Positions 17,199 to 27,655 of a DNA stretch of 64,000 nt are shown piece after piece; the stretch's first letter is position 1, and each line of letters opens with the position of its first letter. The stretch lies in the NCBI RefSeq assembly GCF_012276985.1, contig NZ_JAAXMM010000009.1, positions 186,001 to 250,000 of the forward strand. Direction: 5' to 3'. This DNA comes from Agrobacterium sp. a22-2. Lineage in GTDB: Bacteria > Pseudomonadota > Alphaproteobacteria > Rhizobiales > Rhizobiaceae. The notes beneath the pieces are model-generated. The model did not search any database and was not told the DNA's origin. It saw only the letters and a list, made by a program, of their open reading frames with translations. The position numbers and the translations under genes are program-made.

Positions 17199-18245
17199 CT
17201 ATTTCCTGGCCGGCCCCTTGCGTTCGGCAGACGCAGCCCAGAGGTTGATGTCGGCATCCCTGGCATGCACGTCGATCTCGGCCAGCTCTTCCGCCGTGAA
17301 ATCCGGCCGGTCGAGCGCCTTGACGCAATCCTCGACCTGGGACGGTTTCGAGGCACCGATCAGTGCCGTGGTGATGCGGCCGCCGCGCAACACCCAGGCT
17401 AGCGCCATCTGCGCCAGGGTCTGGCCGCGCCGTTCGGCGATGGCGTTGAGCTTGCGGATATTCTCGATGTTGCGTTCGGTCAGAAAATCCTTGTTGAGCG
17501 ACTTCTCCTGGGCCGCGCGGCTGGTCTCCGGAATGCCGCCGAGATATTTCGAGGTCAGCATGCCCTGTGCCAGCGGCGAGAAGACGATGGAGCCGACGCC
17601 CAGCTCTTCGAGCGTATCGACGAGGCCGTCCTCCTCGATCCAGCGGTTGATCATCGAATAGCTCGGCTGATGGATCAAAAGCGGCGTGCCGAGGCGTTTC
17701 AGGATCTCGTAAGCCTCGCGGGTACGCTTGGAATTATAGGAGGAAATGCCGATATAGAGCGCCCTGCCCGACCGGACGATGTGATCGAGCGCCGCGCAGG
17801 TTTCCTCCAGCGGCGTCTCGGGATCGAAGCGGTGCGAATAGAAAATGTCGACATAATCGAGGCCCAGGCGCTTCAGGCTCTGGTCGCAGGAGGCGATCAG
17901 GTATTTGCGGCTGCCCCATTCGCCATAGGGTCCCGGCCACATGTTGTAGCCGGCCTTGGACGAGATGATCATCTGGTCGCGGTAGCCGGCAAAATCGGTT
18001 TTGAGGATCTCGCCGAAGGCCGTCTCGGCGCTGCCGGCCGGCGGGCCGTAATTGTTGGCCAGATCAAAATGGGTGATGCCGAGATCAAACGCCGTGCGGC
18101 AGATCGCCTGTTTGGTGGCATGTGGCGTGTCATTGCCGAAATTGTGCCAGAGGCCAAGCGAAATGGCCGGCAGTTTGAGGCCGCTCTTGCCGCAGCGATT
18201 GTAGGTCATCCGCTCATAGCGGTTTCCGGCCGGAGTATAGTTCAT
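17199..18245 (-). CDS. aldo/keto reductase (YghZ/GPR-like)
   Basis: The 348-residue NADPH-dependent TIM-barrel reductase shows the catalytic tetrad Asp61, Tyr66, Lys97 and His138. The length and the blocks around NNYGPPAGSAE and KAGYNMWPGPYGEWGS match the subgroup of E. coli YghZ, which reduces L-glyceraldehyde 3-phosphate and related aldehydes. In this cluster it more likely acts on a sugar or sugar acid from the imported glycan. A GAGAG site precedes ATG 18245. It is 36 bases downstream of the Gfo/Idh/MocA gene and probably co-transcribed. Confidence 0.9.
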   Translation of the reverse strand: MNYTPAGNRYERMTYNRCGKSGLKLPAISLGLWHNFGNDTPHATKQAICRTAFDLGITHFDLANNYGPPAGSAETAFGEILKTDFAGYRDQMIISSKAGYNMWPGPYGEWGSRKYLIASCDQSLKRLGLDYVDIFYSHRFDPETPLEETCAALDHIVRSGRALYIGISSYNSKRTREAYEILKRLGTPLLIHQPSYSMINRWIEEDGLVDTLEELGVGSIVFSPLAQGMLTSKYLGGIPETSRAAQEKSLNKDFLTERNIENIRKLNAIAERRGQTLAQMALAWVLRGGRITTALIGASKPSQVEDCVKALDRPDFTAEELAEIDVHARDADINLWAASAERKGPARK

Positions 18246-18281
18246 GGATGGTTCTCTCTTAAATGCGGACGATGCCACGCC

Positions 18282-19415
18282 TTATCTAAGCAAAGCCCGC
18301 GCTTCGTCTACCCCGAGCGCCGCTGGTTGCGTGCAGGTGGTCGACAAAGTGACGAATTCACCCGTCTCGCCGGACTTCAGGATGGACACCATCACATCGA
18401 CGCCGTGCAGGGCGCGGTCCAGCGAGCAGCGCGCATCACGCCCGCCGAGGATCGCCAGCGCCATGTCGGCAAGCCCGGCGGTGCGATAATTGGCCCGCGG
18501 GCCGTTGGCGTGTTCCTGGTTGTTGATGCCGAACGGATGATCCCAGTCGGCAAGCGGTGCGATCTCCTTGTTGCGGCCGCTGGCCTCGACGGTGCCGCCG
18601 AAGAAATTGGGGTCCGGCACATAAAGCGACCCCTCGGTGCCGTAGAGTTCCATATTGGCATGGCGGTGCGACCAGACATCCCAGCTTGCCGACAGGGTGA
18701 TCGTCGCACCGTTCTGGAACTCCAGCAGCGCATGGATATTGGTCGGCGTCTTGACCGGAATGGTCTCTCCGCTACGGGGTTGGCTGGTGATCGTGCGGGT
18801 CTCAGACGCCATCGAGGTCAGCGCCGCCGCCCGCTTGACCGGGCCGATCAGGTTGATCAGATTGGCGATATAATAAGGTCCGAGGTCGAGGATCGGTCCA
18901 CCGCCGGGCAGGAAGAAGAAGTCCGGATTGGGGTGCCACATTTCCATGCCCGGGCTCATCACATGGCAGGTGCCCGAGGTGATGCGGCCGATGCCGCCCT
19001 GGTCGATGAACTGGCGTGCCAGCTGGTGCGAACCGCCGAGAAACGTATCCGGTGCGCAGCCGACGGAGAGGCCCTTTTCCCTGGCAATGCGCCTGAGTTC
19101 CTCGCCCTCCTCCAGACTCAGCACCAGCGGTTTTTCCGAATAGACGTGCTTGCCTGCTTCCAGGATGCGCTTCGAAACCGCGAAATGCGCGTCCGGAATC
19201 GTCAAGTTGACGATGATGTCGAGATCCGGGTTGGCGAGCAGTTCCTCCATCGGCTGGGCGATGACGCCATATTCCTCCGCCCGGAGTTCGGCGGCATTCA
19301 TGTTGAGGTCTGTGCAGGCCAGCACCTTCAGCCCCTTGAACAGCGGGGCCAGCGAAAAATAGGTGGTCGAGATATTGCCGCATCCGATGATGCCGACGCC
19401 GAGTTCGCGTGTCAT
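18282..19415 (-). CDS. Gfo/Idh/MocA-family oxidoreductase
   Basis: The 377-residue NAD(P)-dependent sugar dehydrogenase has a Rossmann motif GIIGCGNIS near residue 8-16 and the conserved EKPL motif near 115. A C-terminal substrate domain contains a GGGPILDLGPYY block that supplies catalytic residues. Likely substrates are sugars, sugar acids or inositol-like polyols released by the neighbouring glycosidases; the exact one cannot be told. It lies between the TIM-barrel isomerase and the aldo/keto reductase on the same strand with gaps under 40 bases. Confidence 0.9.
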   Translation of the reverse strand: MTRELGVGIIGCGNISTTYFSLAPLFKGLKVLACTDLNMNAAELRAEEYGVIAQPMEELLANPDLDIIVNLTIPDAHFAVSKRILEAGKHVYSEKPLVLSLEEGEELRRIAREKGLSVGCAPDTFLGGSHQLARQFIDQGGIGRITSGTCHVMSPGMEMWHPNPDFFFLPGGGPILDLGPYYIANLINLIGPVKRAAALTSMASETRTITSQPRSGETIPVKTPTNIHALLEFQNGATITLSASWDVWSHRHANMELYGTEGSLYVPDPNFFGGTVEASGRNKEIAPLADWDHPFGINNQEHANGPRANYRTAGLADMALAILGGRDARCSLDRALHGVDVMVSILKSGETGEFVTLSTTCTQPAALGVDEARALLR

Positions 19416-19448
19416 GGGTCTATCCAGTTTTTTCAGATCAGGTTTCGA

Positions 19449-20210
19449 TCAATAGGAATTGAAGGCCGCGATGGAGCGGCTGATCAGGCGGCCGATATCG
19501 CTCGGATTGTCATGCTCGACGATGAAATCGCGCACATTGTAGGGTTTCAGCGCTGCCATTAGGCCCTTCCAGTCGACGGTGCCGTGGCCGACATCGGCCC
19601 AGCCATCCTCGTCCTTGTTCTCGCCGGCGGCAGCGATATCCTTGACGTGGACGGCGGAAATACGTTTGCCATAGCTCTCGATCCAGGCAAAGGGATCGGC
19701 GCCGCCGCGGATGATCCAGGCGATATCGGCTTCCCACAGCAGATCGGGGCCGCCGGCAAAGATCTGTTCCTGCGGCGTCGATTCGTCTTCCAGCGTGGCG
19801 AATTCGAAATCGTGATTGTGCCAGCCGAACCGCAGGCCGGCGTCGCGGATCGGCTTGCCGGCCGCCTGCAGGCGCTGTCCGAAGGCAAACCAGCCGGCGG
19901 CATCGGTCGGCCGCTGGTCGGGCAGCAGATAGGGGCAATAGACCGCCTCGATGCCGAGCGTTGCGGCAATCTTCAGGACGCGCTGCGGATCGCTTTCGAG
20001 CAGATCAAGGCCGAAATGGCCGGTCGGCATGGTCAGGCCGTTCTTGTCGAGATCGGCCTTCAGGGATTGCAGGCCCGCCTCGTCGGCGGCGGCATACATG
20101 GCGCCGTAACCCTCGACGGAGGCATATCCCGCTTCCGACAGAAGCGGCAGGATGGCGCTGAAGGGCTGGAAATTGCGGGCGCTGTAGAGCTGGAAACCTA
20201 GCTTGGTCAT
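19449..20210 (-). CDS. sugar phosphate isomerase/epimerase (TIM barrel)
   Basis: The 253-residue xylose-isomerase-like TIM-barrel protein carries metal-ligand-type motifs: a WHNHDFEF block near 130-137, HVKD near 191-194 and a glutamate/histidine pair near the end (VEHDNP). This family isomerises or epimerises sugars and keto-polyols and is often paired with Gfo/Idh/MocA dehydrogenases, as here. A strong AGGAGGAG site precedes ATG 20210. It is probably the second catabolic gene after the beta-mannosidase in the leftward operon. Confidence 0.88.
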   Translation of the reverse strand: MTKLGFQLYSARNFQPFSAILPLLSEAGYASVEGYGAMYAAADEAGLQSLKADLDKNGLTMPTGHFGLDLLESDPQRVLKIAATLGIEAVYCPYLLPDQRPTDAAGWFAFGQRLQAAGKPIRDAGLRFGWHNHDFEFATLEDESTPQEQIFAGGPDLLWEADIAWIIRGGADPFAWIESYGKRISAVHVKDIAAAGENKDEDGWADVGHGTVDWKGLMAALKPYNVRDFIVEHDNPSDIGRLISRSIAAFNSY

Positions 20211-20281
20211 ATCGTCTCCTCCTGAAGACTGGTTGCTGCAACGGTCGGGTGCCGATGCTGCTTGTTCCGGTGGGTCATGGC

Positions 20282-22741
20282 CTACGCTGCCTGCTGGCAG
20301 GAATGGAGATCGTAGGCGGTAAATTTCGGCTTCAGGCCGCCCGGCATCGCGGCCGACGGCGTGAACAGGATGCGGCGGCTTTCACCGGCCGTGAGATCGA
20401 AGGCATTGTCGGAAAAACGGCCCGGCACATCGCTTGTCATCATCACGAACAGGGCAAGGCCCGTTGCGCTGATGGTCAACTCGTAAGTCTCGCCACGCGC
20501 CGCCGCCGTGACCGTCAGGCCGGAGGGTTGAAGCTCCAGCGCCTTGTAGGTGCCGTGCACGTAATGGCCCTCGCCGCTCATGCCGTTCGAGGCGATGAAG
20601 CTCCAGGCGATCAACTGACCCGGCTTGATCTCTGCCGCGTCGAGCGTCATCAGCGTGCCGGCGCGATCAGGTTCGCAGACGTCGTTGGCGGTCTTCATGG
20701 GCACGCGCAAACCTTCCAGGGTGAGCGCATAGAGATTCATGTCGATCGTCAGGGGTTCGGCCGTATCGTTGGCCATGGAAAAGGCGATGGACCGGCCGTC
20801 CTGCGATGGAATGGCGGCAACCGCGACCGGCTGGAAGAAACGGCGCGCCATATAATGCATTGCCTTCCAGCCGCCGCCGTAGTCGAGGCTTGCCCAGGAG
20901 GCGACCGGCCAGGTGTCGTTGAGCTGCCAGTAGAGCGTGCCCATGCAATGGGGTTTCAGCGAGCGCCAGAAATCCACCGCCGTCTTGATCGCCAGCCCCT
21001 GCTGGATCTGGCTCAGATAGACGAAATTGGCAAAGTCCCTGGGAAAGCGGAAATAGCGGAACATCGTGCCGGCAATGCGCTCGTTGCCGCCGGCGTTCTT
21101 CTGATGCAGCTCGATCACCGGCGAGGCGATATTCAGGTCCTTGGCCGCTGCGAAGCTCTCGATGACCGGCAGCGAGGTATAGGACTGGAAGCCGAATTCC
21201 GAGCAGAAGCGCGGCCGCACGGTCCGGTAATTGTCAAAGCTCTTGTTCTCGTGCCAGACCGACCAGTAATGCATGTCGCCCGAACCATCGGCATGCCAGG
21301 CATCGCCGTAGTCGAGATAGCCGGACGCCGGGCTCGACGGCCACCACAGGGCCTCAGGCGCGGCCTTCTTCAGCCCCTGCTCGATCACCCGGTTCAGGCG
21401 GTCATAGGCGACCAGATAGCGGTCGCGGTTGTCGCGCGATGGCTTGAACCAATTGAGCGCTCCAACCAGTTCGTTATCGCCGCACCACAGCGCGATCGAG
21501 GCATGGGACGACAGCCGCTTGACCTGATAATCGACTTCGGCCGCAACATTTTCCAGGAAATCCTCGGTGCAGGGATAGAGATTGCAGGCAAACATGAAAT
21601 CCTGCCAGACCAGCAGGCCGAGCCGGTCGCAGAGATCGTAGAAATGGTCCTGTTCGTAGAAGCCACCGCCCCAGACGCGGATCATGTTCATATGGGCGTC
21701 CACTGCCGAGCGCAGCAGATCCTCGGTCTTTTCCGGGCTGGTGCGCGAGAACAGGGCGTCGGCGGGGATCCAGTTGGCGCCGCGGCAAAAGATTTCGCGG
21801 CCGTTGATGCGGAAGGCAAAGCGGCTGCCTGCCTCGTCCTTGTCGGTCAGCAGTTCGATGGTTCTGAACCCGATCTGGCGGTGGGCGGTCTCGCCGGGGA
21901 TGTCGACCTCAAGCGCATAGAGCGCCTGCTCGCCGCTGCCGGCCGGCCACCAGAGCCTGGGGCTGTCGATGTGGAAGACGTGGTTGACCACCGTCTCGCC
22001 GGCACCGATGCCGCAATCGAGCCTGAGCCGTTCGCCGTCGAGAGCAAAATGCACCGGCACGATGGCCGGGTCTTCGGAGTAGAGCGTCAAAGCCACATGC
22101 AGATCGACGCTGCCGTCGCCATGGTGGACCTGGCGGGTGACCAGATGCTCGATGCGGGCCGGGTCGAGCTTTTTCAGCGCTACGGTGCCGTAAAGACCGA
22201 GCGGTGCCAGGGCGATGTTCCAGTCCCAGCCGAAATGGCATTGCGGCTTGCGCAGCATATTGCCATTGGGAATCGGCGAATTGTCGGTGGAATACGGCAC
22301 GTAGAACGGCTGGCGAGCCTGGCGCTCGGCGCCGGCGGTTATGCTCGAATGGATGTGGATGCGAATGGTATTGTCGCCCGGCTGCAGGGCCGAGGAGACA
22401 TCGGGCCGGTAGCGGCGAAAACAATTGTCGGCCGACAGCACCGGGATATCGTTGACGAAGACCACCGCGACCGTGTCGAGATAGTCGATATCGAGATACC
22501 AGCCGGCCTCGAGGTCGCTCAGCGTAAAGCTCCGCTCCAGGACCCAGTCGCGCTTTGCCACCCATTGCACGTCGATCTCGTTGCGACCCTGGTACGGGTC
22601 CTCGATGATGGCGGCCGCCTGCAGCGCCGAATGCACGTCGCCCGGCACGCGCATGTCCGTTGCATGGTCGCCATCCACCGAGCGCAACTGCCAGGTGCCG
22701 GAAAGATCGATGGTCTTGGGTGTTTCGGGTGTATTCGTCAT
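20282..22741 (-). CDS. glycoside hydrolase family 2 beta-mannosidase-like protein
   Basis: The 819-residue protein has the GH2 layout: sugar-binding jelly roll (about 10-190), immunoglobulin-like domain (about 195-300), TIM barrel (about 300-620) and C-terminal sandwiches. The acid/base Glu424 is in WCGDNE and the nucleophile Glu515 in CSEFGFQS. The RVWGGGFYEQ block near 355-364 is characteristic of beta-mannosidases. It has no signal peptide, so it works on imported oligosaccharides in the cytoplasm. A RIME-like element separates it from the transporter ATPase gene. Confidence 0.92.
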   Translation of the reverse strand: MTNTPETPKTIDLSGTWQLRSVDGDHATDMRVPGDVHSALQAAAIIEDPYQGRNEIDVQWVAKRDWVLERSFTLSDLEAGWYLDIDYLDTVAVVFVNDIPVLSADNCFRRYRPDVSSALQPGDNTIRIHIHSSITAGAERQARQPFYVPYSTDNSPIPNGNMLRKPQCHFGWDWNIALAPLGLYGTVALKKLDPARIEHLVTRQVHHGDGSVDLHVALTLYSEDPAIVPVHFALDGERLRLDCGIGAGETVVNHVFHIDSPRLWWPAGSGEQALYALEVDIPGETAHRQIGFRTIELLTDKDEAGSRFAFRINGREIFCRGANWIPADALFSRTSPEKTEDLLRSAVDAHMNMIRVWGGGFYEQDHFYDLCDRLGLLVWQDFMFACNLYPCTEDFLENVAAEVDYQVKRLSSHASIALWCGDNELVGALNWFKPSRDNRDRYLVAYDRLNRVIEQGLKKAAPEALWWPSSPASGYLDYGDAWHADGSGDMHYWSVWHENKSFDNYRTVRPRFCSEFGFQSYTSLPVIESFAAAKDLNIASPVIELHQKNAGGNERIAGTMFRYFRFPRDFANFVYLSQIQQGLAIKTAVDFWRSLKPHCMGTLYWQLNDTWPVASWASLDYGGGWKAMHYMARRFFQPVAVAAIPSQDGRSIAFSMANDTAEPLTIDMNLYALTLEGLRVPMKTANDVCEPDRAGTLMTLDAAEIKPGQLIAWSFIASNGMSGEGHYVHGTYKALELQPSGLTVTAAARGETYELTISATGLALFVMMTSDVPGRFSDNAFDLTAGESRRILFTPSAAMPGGLKPKFTAYDLHSCQQAA

Positions 22742-22776
22742 GGGTCAATCCAGATCATTCATGTCGGAGCAAGCTC

Positions 22777-22823
22777 GCCCCCCTCTGCCCTACCGGGCAT
22801 CTCCCCCACACGGGGGAGATCGT
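22777..22823. repeat. RIME-like palindromic element
   Basis: This element holds a GCCC/GGGC hairpin and an ATCTCCCCC/GGGGGAGAT stem (22799-22807 with 22812-22820). It matches the first unit of the mosaic at 17009-17186 in order and sequence. It fills most of the 124-bp gap between the transporter ATPase and beta-mannosidase genes. Confidence 0.75.
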
Positions 22824-22865
22824 TGTGCCGCGGGCGCTTCATTCCCAGAAGCGCGTCGAGTGGCT

Positions 22866-23957
<1,092 letters not shown>

Positions 23958-23960
23958 GGC

Positions 23961-24896
23961 TTAACCCTTGACTGCGCCGGCAGCGATGCCGCGGACGAAC
24001 AGACGGCCGGAAACGAAATAGACGATGAGCGGAACGGCGCCGGTCAGCAGCGTGGCTGCCATGTTGACGTTGTATTCCTTCACGCCCTGAACCGAGTTGA
24101 CGATGTTGTTGAGCTGCACCGTCATCGGGTAATATTCAGGCCGGGTGAAGACGACGCCGAACAGGAAGTCGTTCCAGATGCCGGTGATCTGCAGGATCAT
24201 CGCGACGACGAAGATCGGCAGCGACATCGGCACCATGATCTGCAGGAAAATCTGCCAGAAGCCGGCACCGTCGATACGGGCCGCCTTGAACAGTTCTTCC
24301 GGCAGCGACACGAAGTAGTTGCGGAACAGCAGCGTCAGGATCGGCATGCCGAAGATCGAATGCACGATGATCAGGCCGGTCAGCGAGCCGTAGAGCCCGA
24401 CTTCGCGGAGCACGATGACGATCGGGTAGATCATCACCTGATAAGGAATGAAGGCGCCGATGATCAGGATGGTGAAGAAGATCTCCGCCCCCTTGAAGCG
24501 CCAGTTGGCGAGCGCATAGCCGTTCACCGAGGCAATGGCGATCGACGCGATGGTGGACGGAATGGTGATGCGCACCGAATTCCAGAAGCCGCGCGACAGG
24601 CCGTCGCAATTCAGACCCGTGCAGGCCTCGCTCCAGGCCTTGACCCAGGGCTCGAAGACGATTTCCACGGGCGGCGAGAAGATGTTGCCGAGCCGGATTT
24701 CCGGCATGCCCTTCAACGAGGTCACGACCATCACGTAGAGCGGCAGCAGGTAATAGGCGGCCGCCACGAACAGCGTGCCGTAGAGCATGATGTTGCGGGC
24801 CGAGAGGGTGCGCTTCGGCTTCTTGCCGCGCGGCCCCTCGGCCATACGCGCGCTGCGCCCCGCAGCCATGGTGTTGTCAGCGATGATGTCAGCCAC
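23961..24896 (-). CDS. sugar ABC transporter permease (MalG type)
   Basis: The 311-residue inner-membrane permease has six predicted transmembrane segments after a polar N-terminus. The EAA loop (SLPEELFKAARIDGAG-type) near the middle contacts the ATPase. I chose GTG 24896, which has GGAGG 8 bases upstream and overlaps the end of the preceding permease by 8 bases. A TTG at 24914 and an ATG at 24869 are in-frame alternatives. It pairs with the MalF-type permease just upstream. Confidence 0.93.
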   Translation of the reverse strand: MADIIADNTMAAGRSARMAEGPRGKKPKRTLSARNIMLYGTLFVAAAYYLLPLYVMVVTSLKGMPEIRLGNIFSPPVEIVFEPWVKAWSEACTGLNCDGLSRGFWNSVRITIPSTIASIAIASVNGYALANWRFKGAEIFFTILIIGAFIPYQVMIYPIVIVLREVGLYGSLTGLIIVHSIFGMPILTLLFRNYFVSLPEELFKAARIDGAGFWQIFLQIMVPMSLPIFVVAMILQITGIWNDFLFGVVFTRPEYYPMTVQLNNIVNSVQGVKEYNVNMAATLLTGAVPLIVYFVSGRLFVRGIAAGAVKG

Positions 24897-25794
24897 GTTT
24901 ACGTCCTCCGCCAAATTCCAGATAGGCCCAGGGCACGATGATGATGGCGACCGTCAGCAGCATCATGGTGGAGGCTGCAAAGCCCTGGCCGAGGTTCTGC
25001 GCCTGAAACATGTAGTCATAGACATATTTGGCCGGCACTTCCGAGGCGATGCCGGGACCGCCGGAGGTCTGCGCCACCACCAGGTCGTAGACGCGGACGA
25101 TGCCGCTGGCGATGATCACCAGCGTGGTGATGAACACCGGGCGCATCATCGGGATGATGATGAAGATATAGGTTCGCCACATGGGTATGCCGTCGATGCG
25201 CGAGGCCTTCCAGATATCCTCGTCGATGCCGCGCAGACCGGCCAGCATCAGGCACATGACGAGGCCGGTGCCCTGCCACAGCGCCGCGATCAGGATGCCG
25301 TAGATGACAATGTCGGAATTGTAGAGCGGATCGAAGGCAAAACTCGTCCAGCCGAGCGACCGCACCACGGATTGCACGCCGAATTCCGGATTGAGGATCC
25401 ATTGCCAGACGAGGCCGGTGACGATGAAGGACAGGGCGAAGGGATAGAGAAAGATGGTGCGGAAGGTGTTCTCGAAGCGGATCTTCTGGTCCATCAGAGC
25501 CGCCAGCACGAAGCCGATGAACAGGCTGAAGATCAGCGAGAAAAGGCCGTAGATCGCCAGGTTCTGGATCGACATGACCCAGCGTGGTGCCGCCCAGAGG
25601 CGCTCGTACTGGTCGAGCCCGACAAAGGAAAGGCGCGGCAGGAGCTTGGAATTGGTGAAGGAATAAAACACCGTCCACAGGGTGCCACCCAGAAAGATGA
25701 CGACGGAGGTGATGATCATCGGGATGGAGGCAATCTTCGAATTCAGATTGCGCAGCCATTGGTTTGGCCGGCCGGTGCGCGCTTGGCCCGTCAT
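24889..25794 (-). CDS. sugar ABC transporter permease (MalF type)
   Basis: The 301-residue permease of the binding-protein-dependent transport family has six hydrophobic segments and an EAA-like loop with the KASRIDG core near 200-206. ATG 25794 is preceded by AGGAGG at 8 bases; a GTG at 25815 in the same frame lacks this support. It is translationally coupled to the next permease by an 8-base overlap. A 176-base gap separates it from the binding-protein gene. Confidence 0.93.
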   Translation of the reverse strand: MTGQARTGRPNQWLRNLNSKIASIPMIITSVVIFLGGTLWTVFYSFTNSKLLPRLSFVGLDQYERLWAAPRWVMSIQNLAIYGLFSLIFSLFIGFVLAALMDQKIRFENTFRTIFLYPFALSFIVTGLVWQWILNPEFGVQSVVRSLGWTSFAFDPLYNSDIVIYGILIAALWQGTGLVMCLMLAGLRGIDEDIWKASRIDGIPMWRTYIFIIIPMMRPVFITTLVIIASGIVRVYDLVVAQTSGGPGIASEVPAKYVYDYMFQAQNLGQGFAASTMMLLTVAIIIVPWAYLEFGGGRKRG

Positions 25795-25970
25795 GGGTTG
25801 GTCCTCCTGGCTCACAACGACTTTCGCAAATGACGCAGACAGTTCCGCAAAAATGCATCACGCTCTACGAGCGGTCGCTTACGGGCGGGCAGTCACAGCA
25901 AAAGTGTTTCGGGTTCGACAGCCGGCCCCGCAATGCGGGACCGACCTCTCAAGACAACGAACCTTTAAGT

Positions 25971-27206
25971 TCAGTCGGCCGCGGCAATGATGTCGGTGAA
26001 GCGCTTCTGCGCATCGTCCGGCGTCATCGTGGCAGTGGCGAAGAATTCCGAGAAAAGATCCTCGAGCTGCTTCTGGGTGTCGGCGGATACCAGCTGGTCG
26101 GTGCTGGTGATGACATTGCCCTTGGCCAGAATGTCGAGGCCCTTCTTCATGCAGTCGTTCGCAGCCGCCAGATCGACGTCGCCGCGGACCGGCAGCGAGC
26201 CTTTCTTCAGGTTGAATGCAACCTGCGTCTTGGCGCTGACCAGTGTGGAGGCCAGAACCTCCTGGGCCTTGGACTTTTCCTCGTCCTTCAGAACCGGGAA
26301 GTAGAAGGCGTCGCCACCCGTGGTGATGATCTCGTTGACGCCGAGACCGGGAAGGCAGGTATAGTCGGTGCCTGCGACCTGGCCGGCCAGCTGGAATTCA
26401 CCCTGTGCCCAGTCGCCCATGATCTGGCCGCCGGCCTTGCCGGTGATCACCATGTTGGTCGCCTGGTTCCAGTCCTGCACATTGCTGCCTTTCGACATGC
26501 GACGTGCATCGTCGGCGGCCTTGAAGACCTTGCCGATTTCAGGACCGCCGGCCATTTCGGCGTCCTTGTCCTGGTAGACCTTGAGATAGGCGTCCTTGCC
26601 GCCGATGGCGATCATCAGAACGCCGAAGGCACCGGTGGCCTGCCACGGTTGGCTACCCATCGCGAGCGGCCGGATGCCGGCTTTTTCAAGCGCCGGGGCC
26701 GCTGCGACGAACTCGTCCCAGTTCTTCGGCACGTCGACGCCGGCTGTCTTGAAGGCCGCATTGGACAACCACAGCCACTGCCAGGAATGGATGTTGACGG
26801 GTGCGCAATAGATCTTGCCGTCAATGGTGCAGGAGTCCAGCAGGCTGAGCGGGCGGATGAAATCCTTCCACTTTTCCTTTTCGGCGACATCGGTCAGGTC
26901 CCGCATCAGGCCTGACTCGGCCAGTTCCTCGGCCTGGCGGCCGTGATTGAACTGGGTGGCGGCCATCGGGTCGCCGCCGGTAATGCGACTGACCATGATC
27001 GGACGGGCGGTACCGCCGGATCCGGCAATGGCTCCATCGATCCATTTGTTGCCGGTGGCATCGAATGCCTTGGCCAATTCGGCGACCGCCGCGGCCTCCC
27101 CGCCGGATGTCCACCAATGGGTTACCTCCAGGTCGGCGGCATGTGCCGCCCCGAAAGGCAATACGACGCTTGCGGCTAGAGCTACCGCTACGCTACGAAA
27201 ATTCAT
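25971..27206 (-). CDS. sugar ABC transporter substrate-binding protein
   Basis: The 411-residue periplasmic solute receptor of the family-1 (MalE-like) class has a signal peptide cleaved near AHA-A at about 23. The mature start DLEVTHWWTSGGE is typical of receptors for sugar oligomers or monomers in rhizobia. A GGGAGGAG site precedes ATG 27206. It is the first gene of the leftward operon and is divergent from the LacI regulator. The ligand is probably a xylo- or manno-oligosaccharide, judged only from the GH43 and GH2 neighbours. Confidence 0.94.
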   Translation of the reverse strand: MNFRSVAVALAASVVLPFGAAHAADLEVTHWWTSGGEAAAVAELAKAFDATGNKWIDGAIAGSGGTARPIMVSRITGGDPMAATQFNHGRQAEELAESGLMRDLTDVAEKEKWKDFIRPLSLLDSCTIDGKIYCAPVNIHSWQWLWLSNAAFKTAGVDVPKNWDEFVAAAPALEKAGIRPLAMGSQPWQATGAFGVLMIAIGGKDAYLKVYQDKDAEMAGGPEIGKVFKAADDARRMSKGSNVQDWNQATNMVITGKAGGQIMGDWAQGEFQLAGQVAGTDYTCLPGLGVNEIITTGGDAFYFPVLKDEEKSKAQEVLASTLVSAKTQVAFNLKKGSLPVRGDVDLAAANDCMKKGLDILAKGNVITSTDQLVSADTQKQLEDLFSEFFATATMTPDDAQKRFTDIIAAAD

Positions 27207-27655
27207 GAGTCTCCTCCCTCACTGAAACGTTGCCGTAAAAACCTAGTCTAATCATTTTGGCGACGCAACCACTCAGAGCGATTTTTTTCTTTCTGCGATT
27301 TTATACACTCATTAGGTGTATACGACCTCGATCCTCCCTGCCTCGCAATCGTGCAGTTCTCGCAACGCAACATGTCGTTCTTGCATTGAAAATGCTTCCA
27401 TAATGCCGCTATCTGGCCAAATAGTTGCCACAAGAACAAAAACAGGCTCTCGCAGCTGCAAAAACACGCAGCCTTTCCGCCGCCATTCAACCCTCGGTAA
27501 CTCCTTGCCCGGATCCCGGAATAAATCGCTCGACAAATCTACTGTATCGTTACAGATTTGACATTTCCGACAGTCGCCTGACAGGCAACCACACCCGTTT
27601 GCAGCAGGGGCAATGACAACTATACTCACGAACAGCAGGCAGTGACGGGGTAGGC
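27207..27655. other. 449-bp divergent promoter region of the sugar cluster
   Basis: No gene is supported here. The left part (about 27240-27330) is AT-rich and probably contains the promoter of the binding-protein operon. The right part contains an imperfect CG-centred palindrome (27542-27555) and leads to the LacI start. A second CG-centred imperfect repeat, GAAACGTTGC (27224-27233), lies just before the binding-protein ATG. Confidence 0.6.
27542..27555. promoter_or_regulatory. candidate LacI-family operator
   Basis: CTGTATCGTTACAG has 5-bp arms (CTGTA/TACAG) around a centre containing CG, the usual form of LacI/GalR-family operators. It lies 100 bases before the LacI start and about 335 bases from the binding-protein start. 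Two positions next to the central CG break the symmetry, so this is only a candidate. Confidence 0.35.

Noticed and set aside
17670..19562. 630-codon rightward open frame
   Set aside because: It runs opposite the aldo/keto reductase and Gfo/Idh/MocA genes, both of which have intact catalytic motifs.
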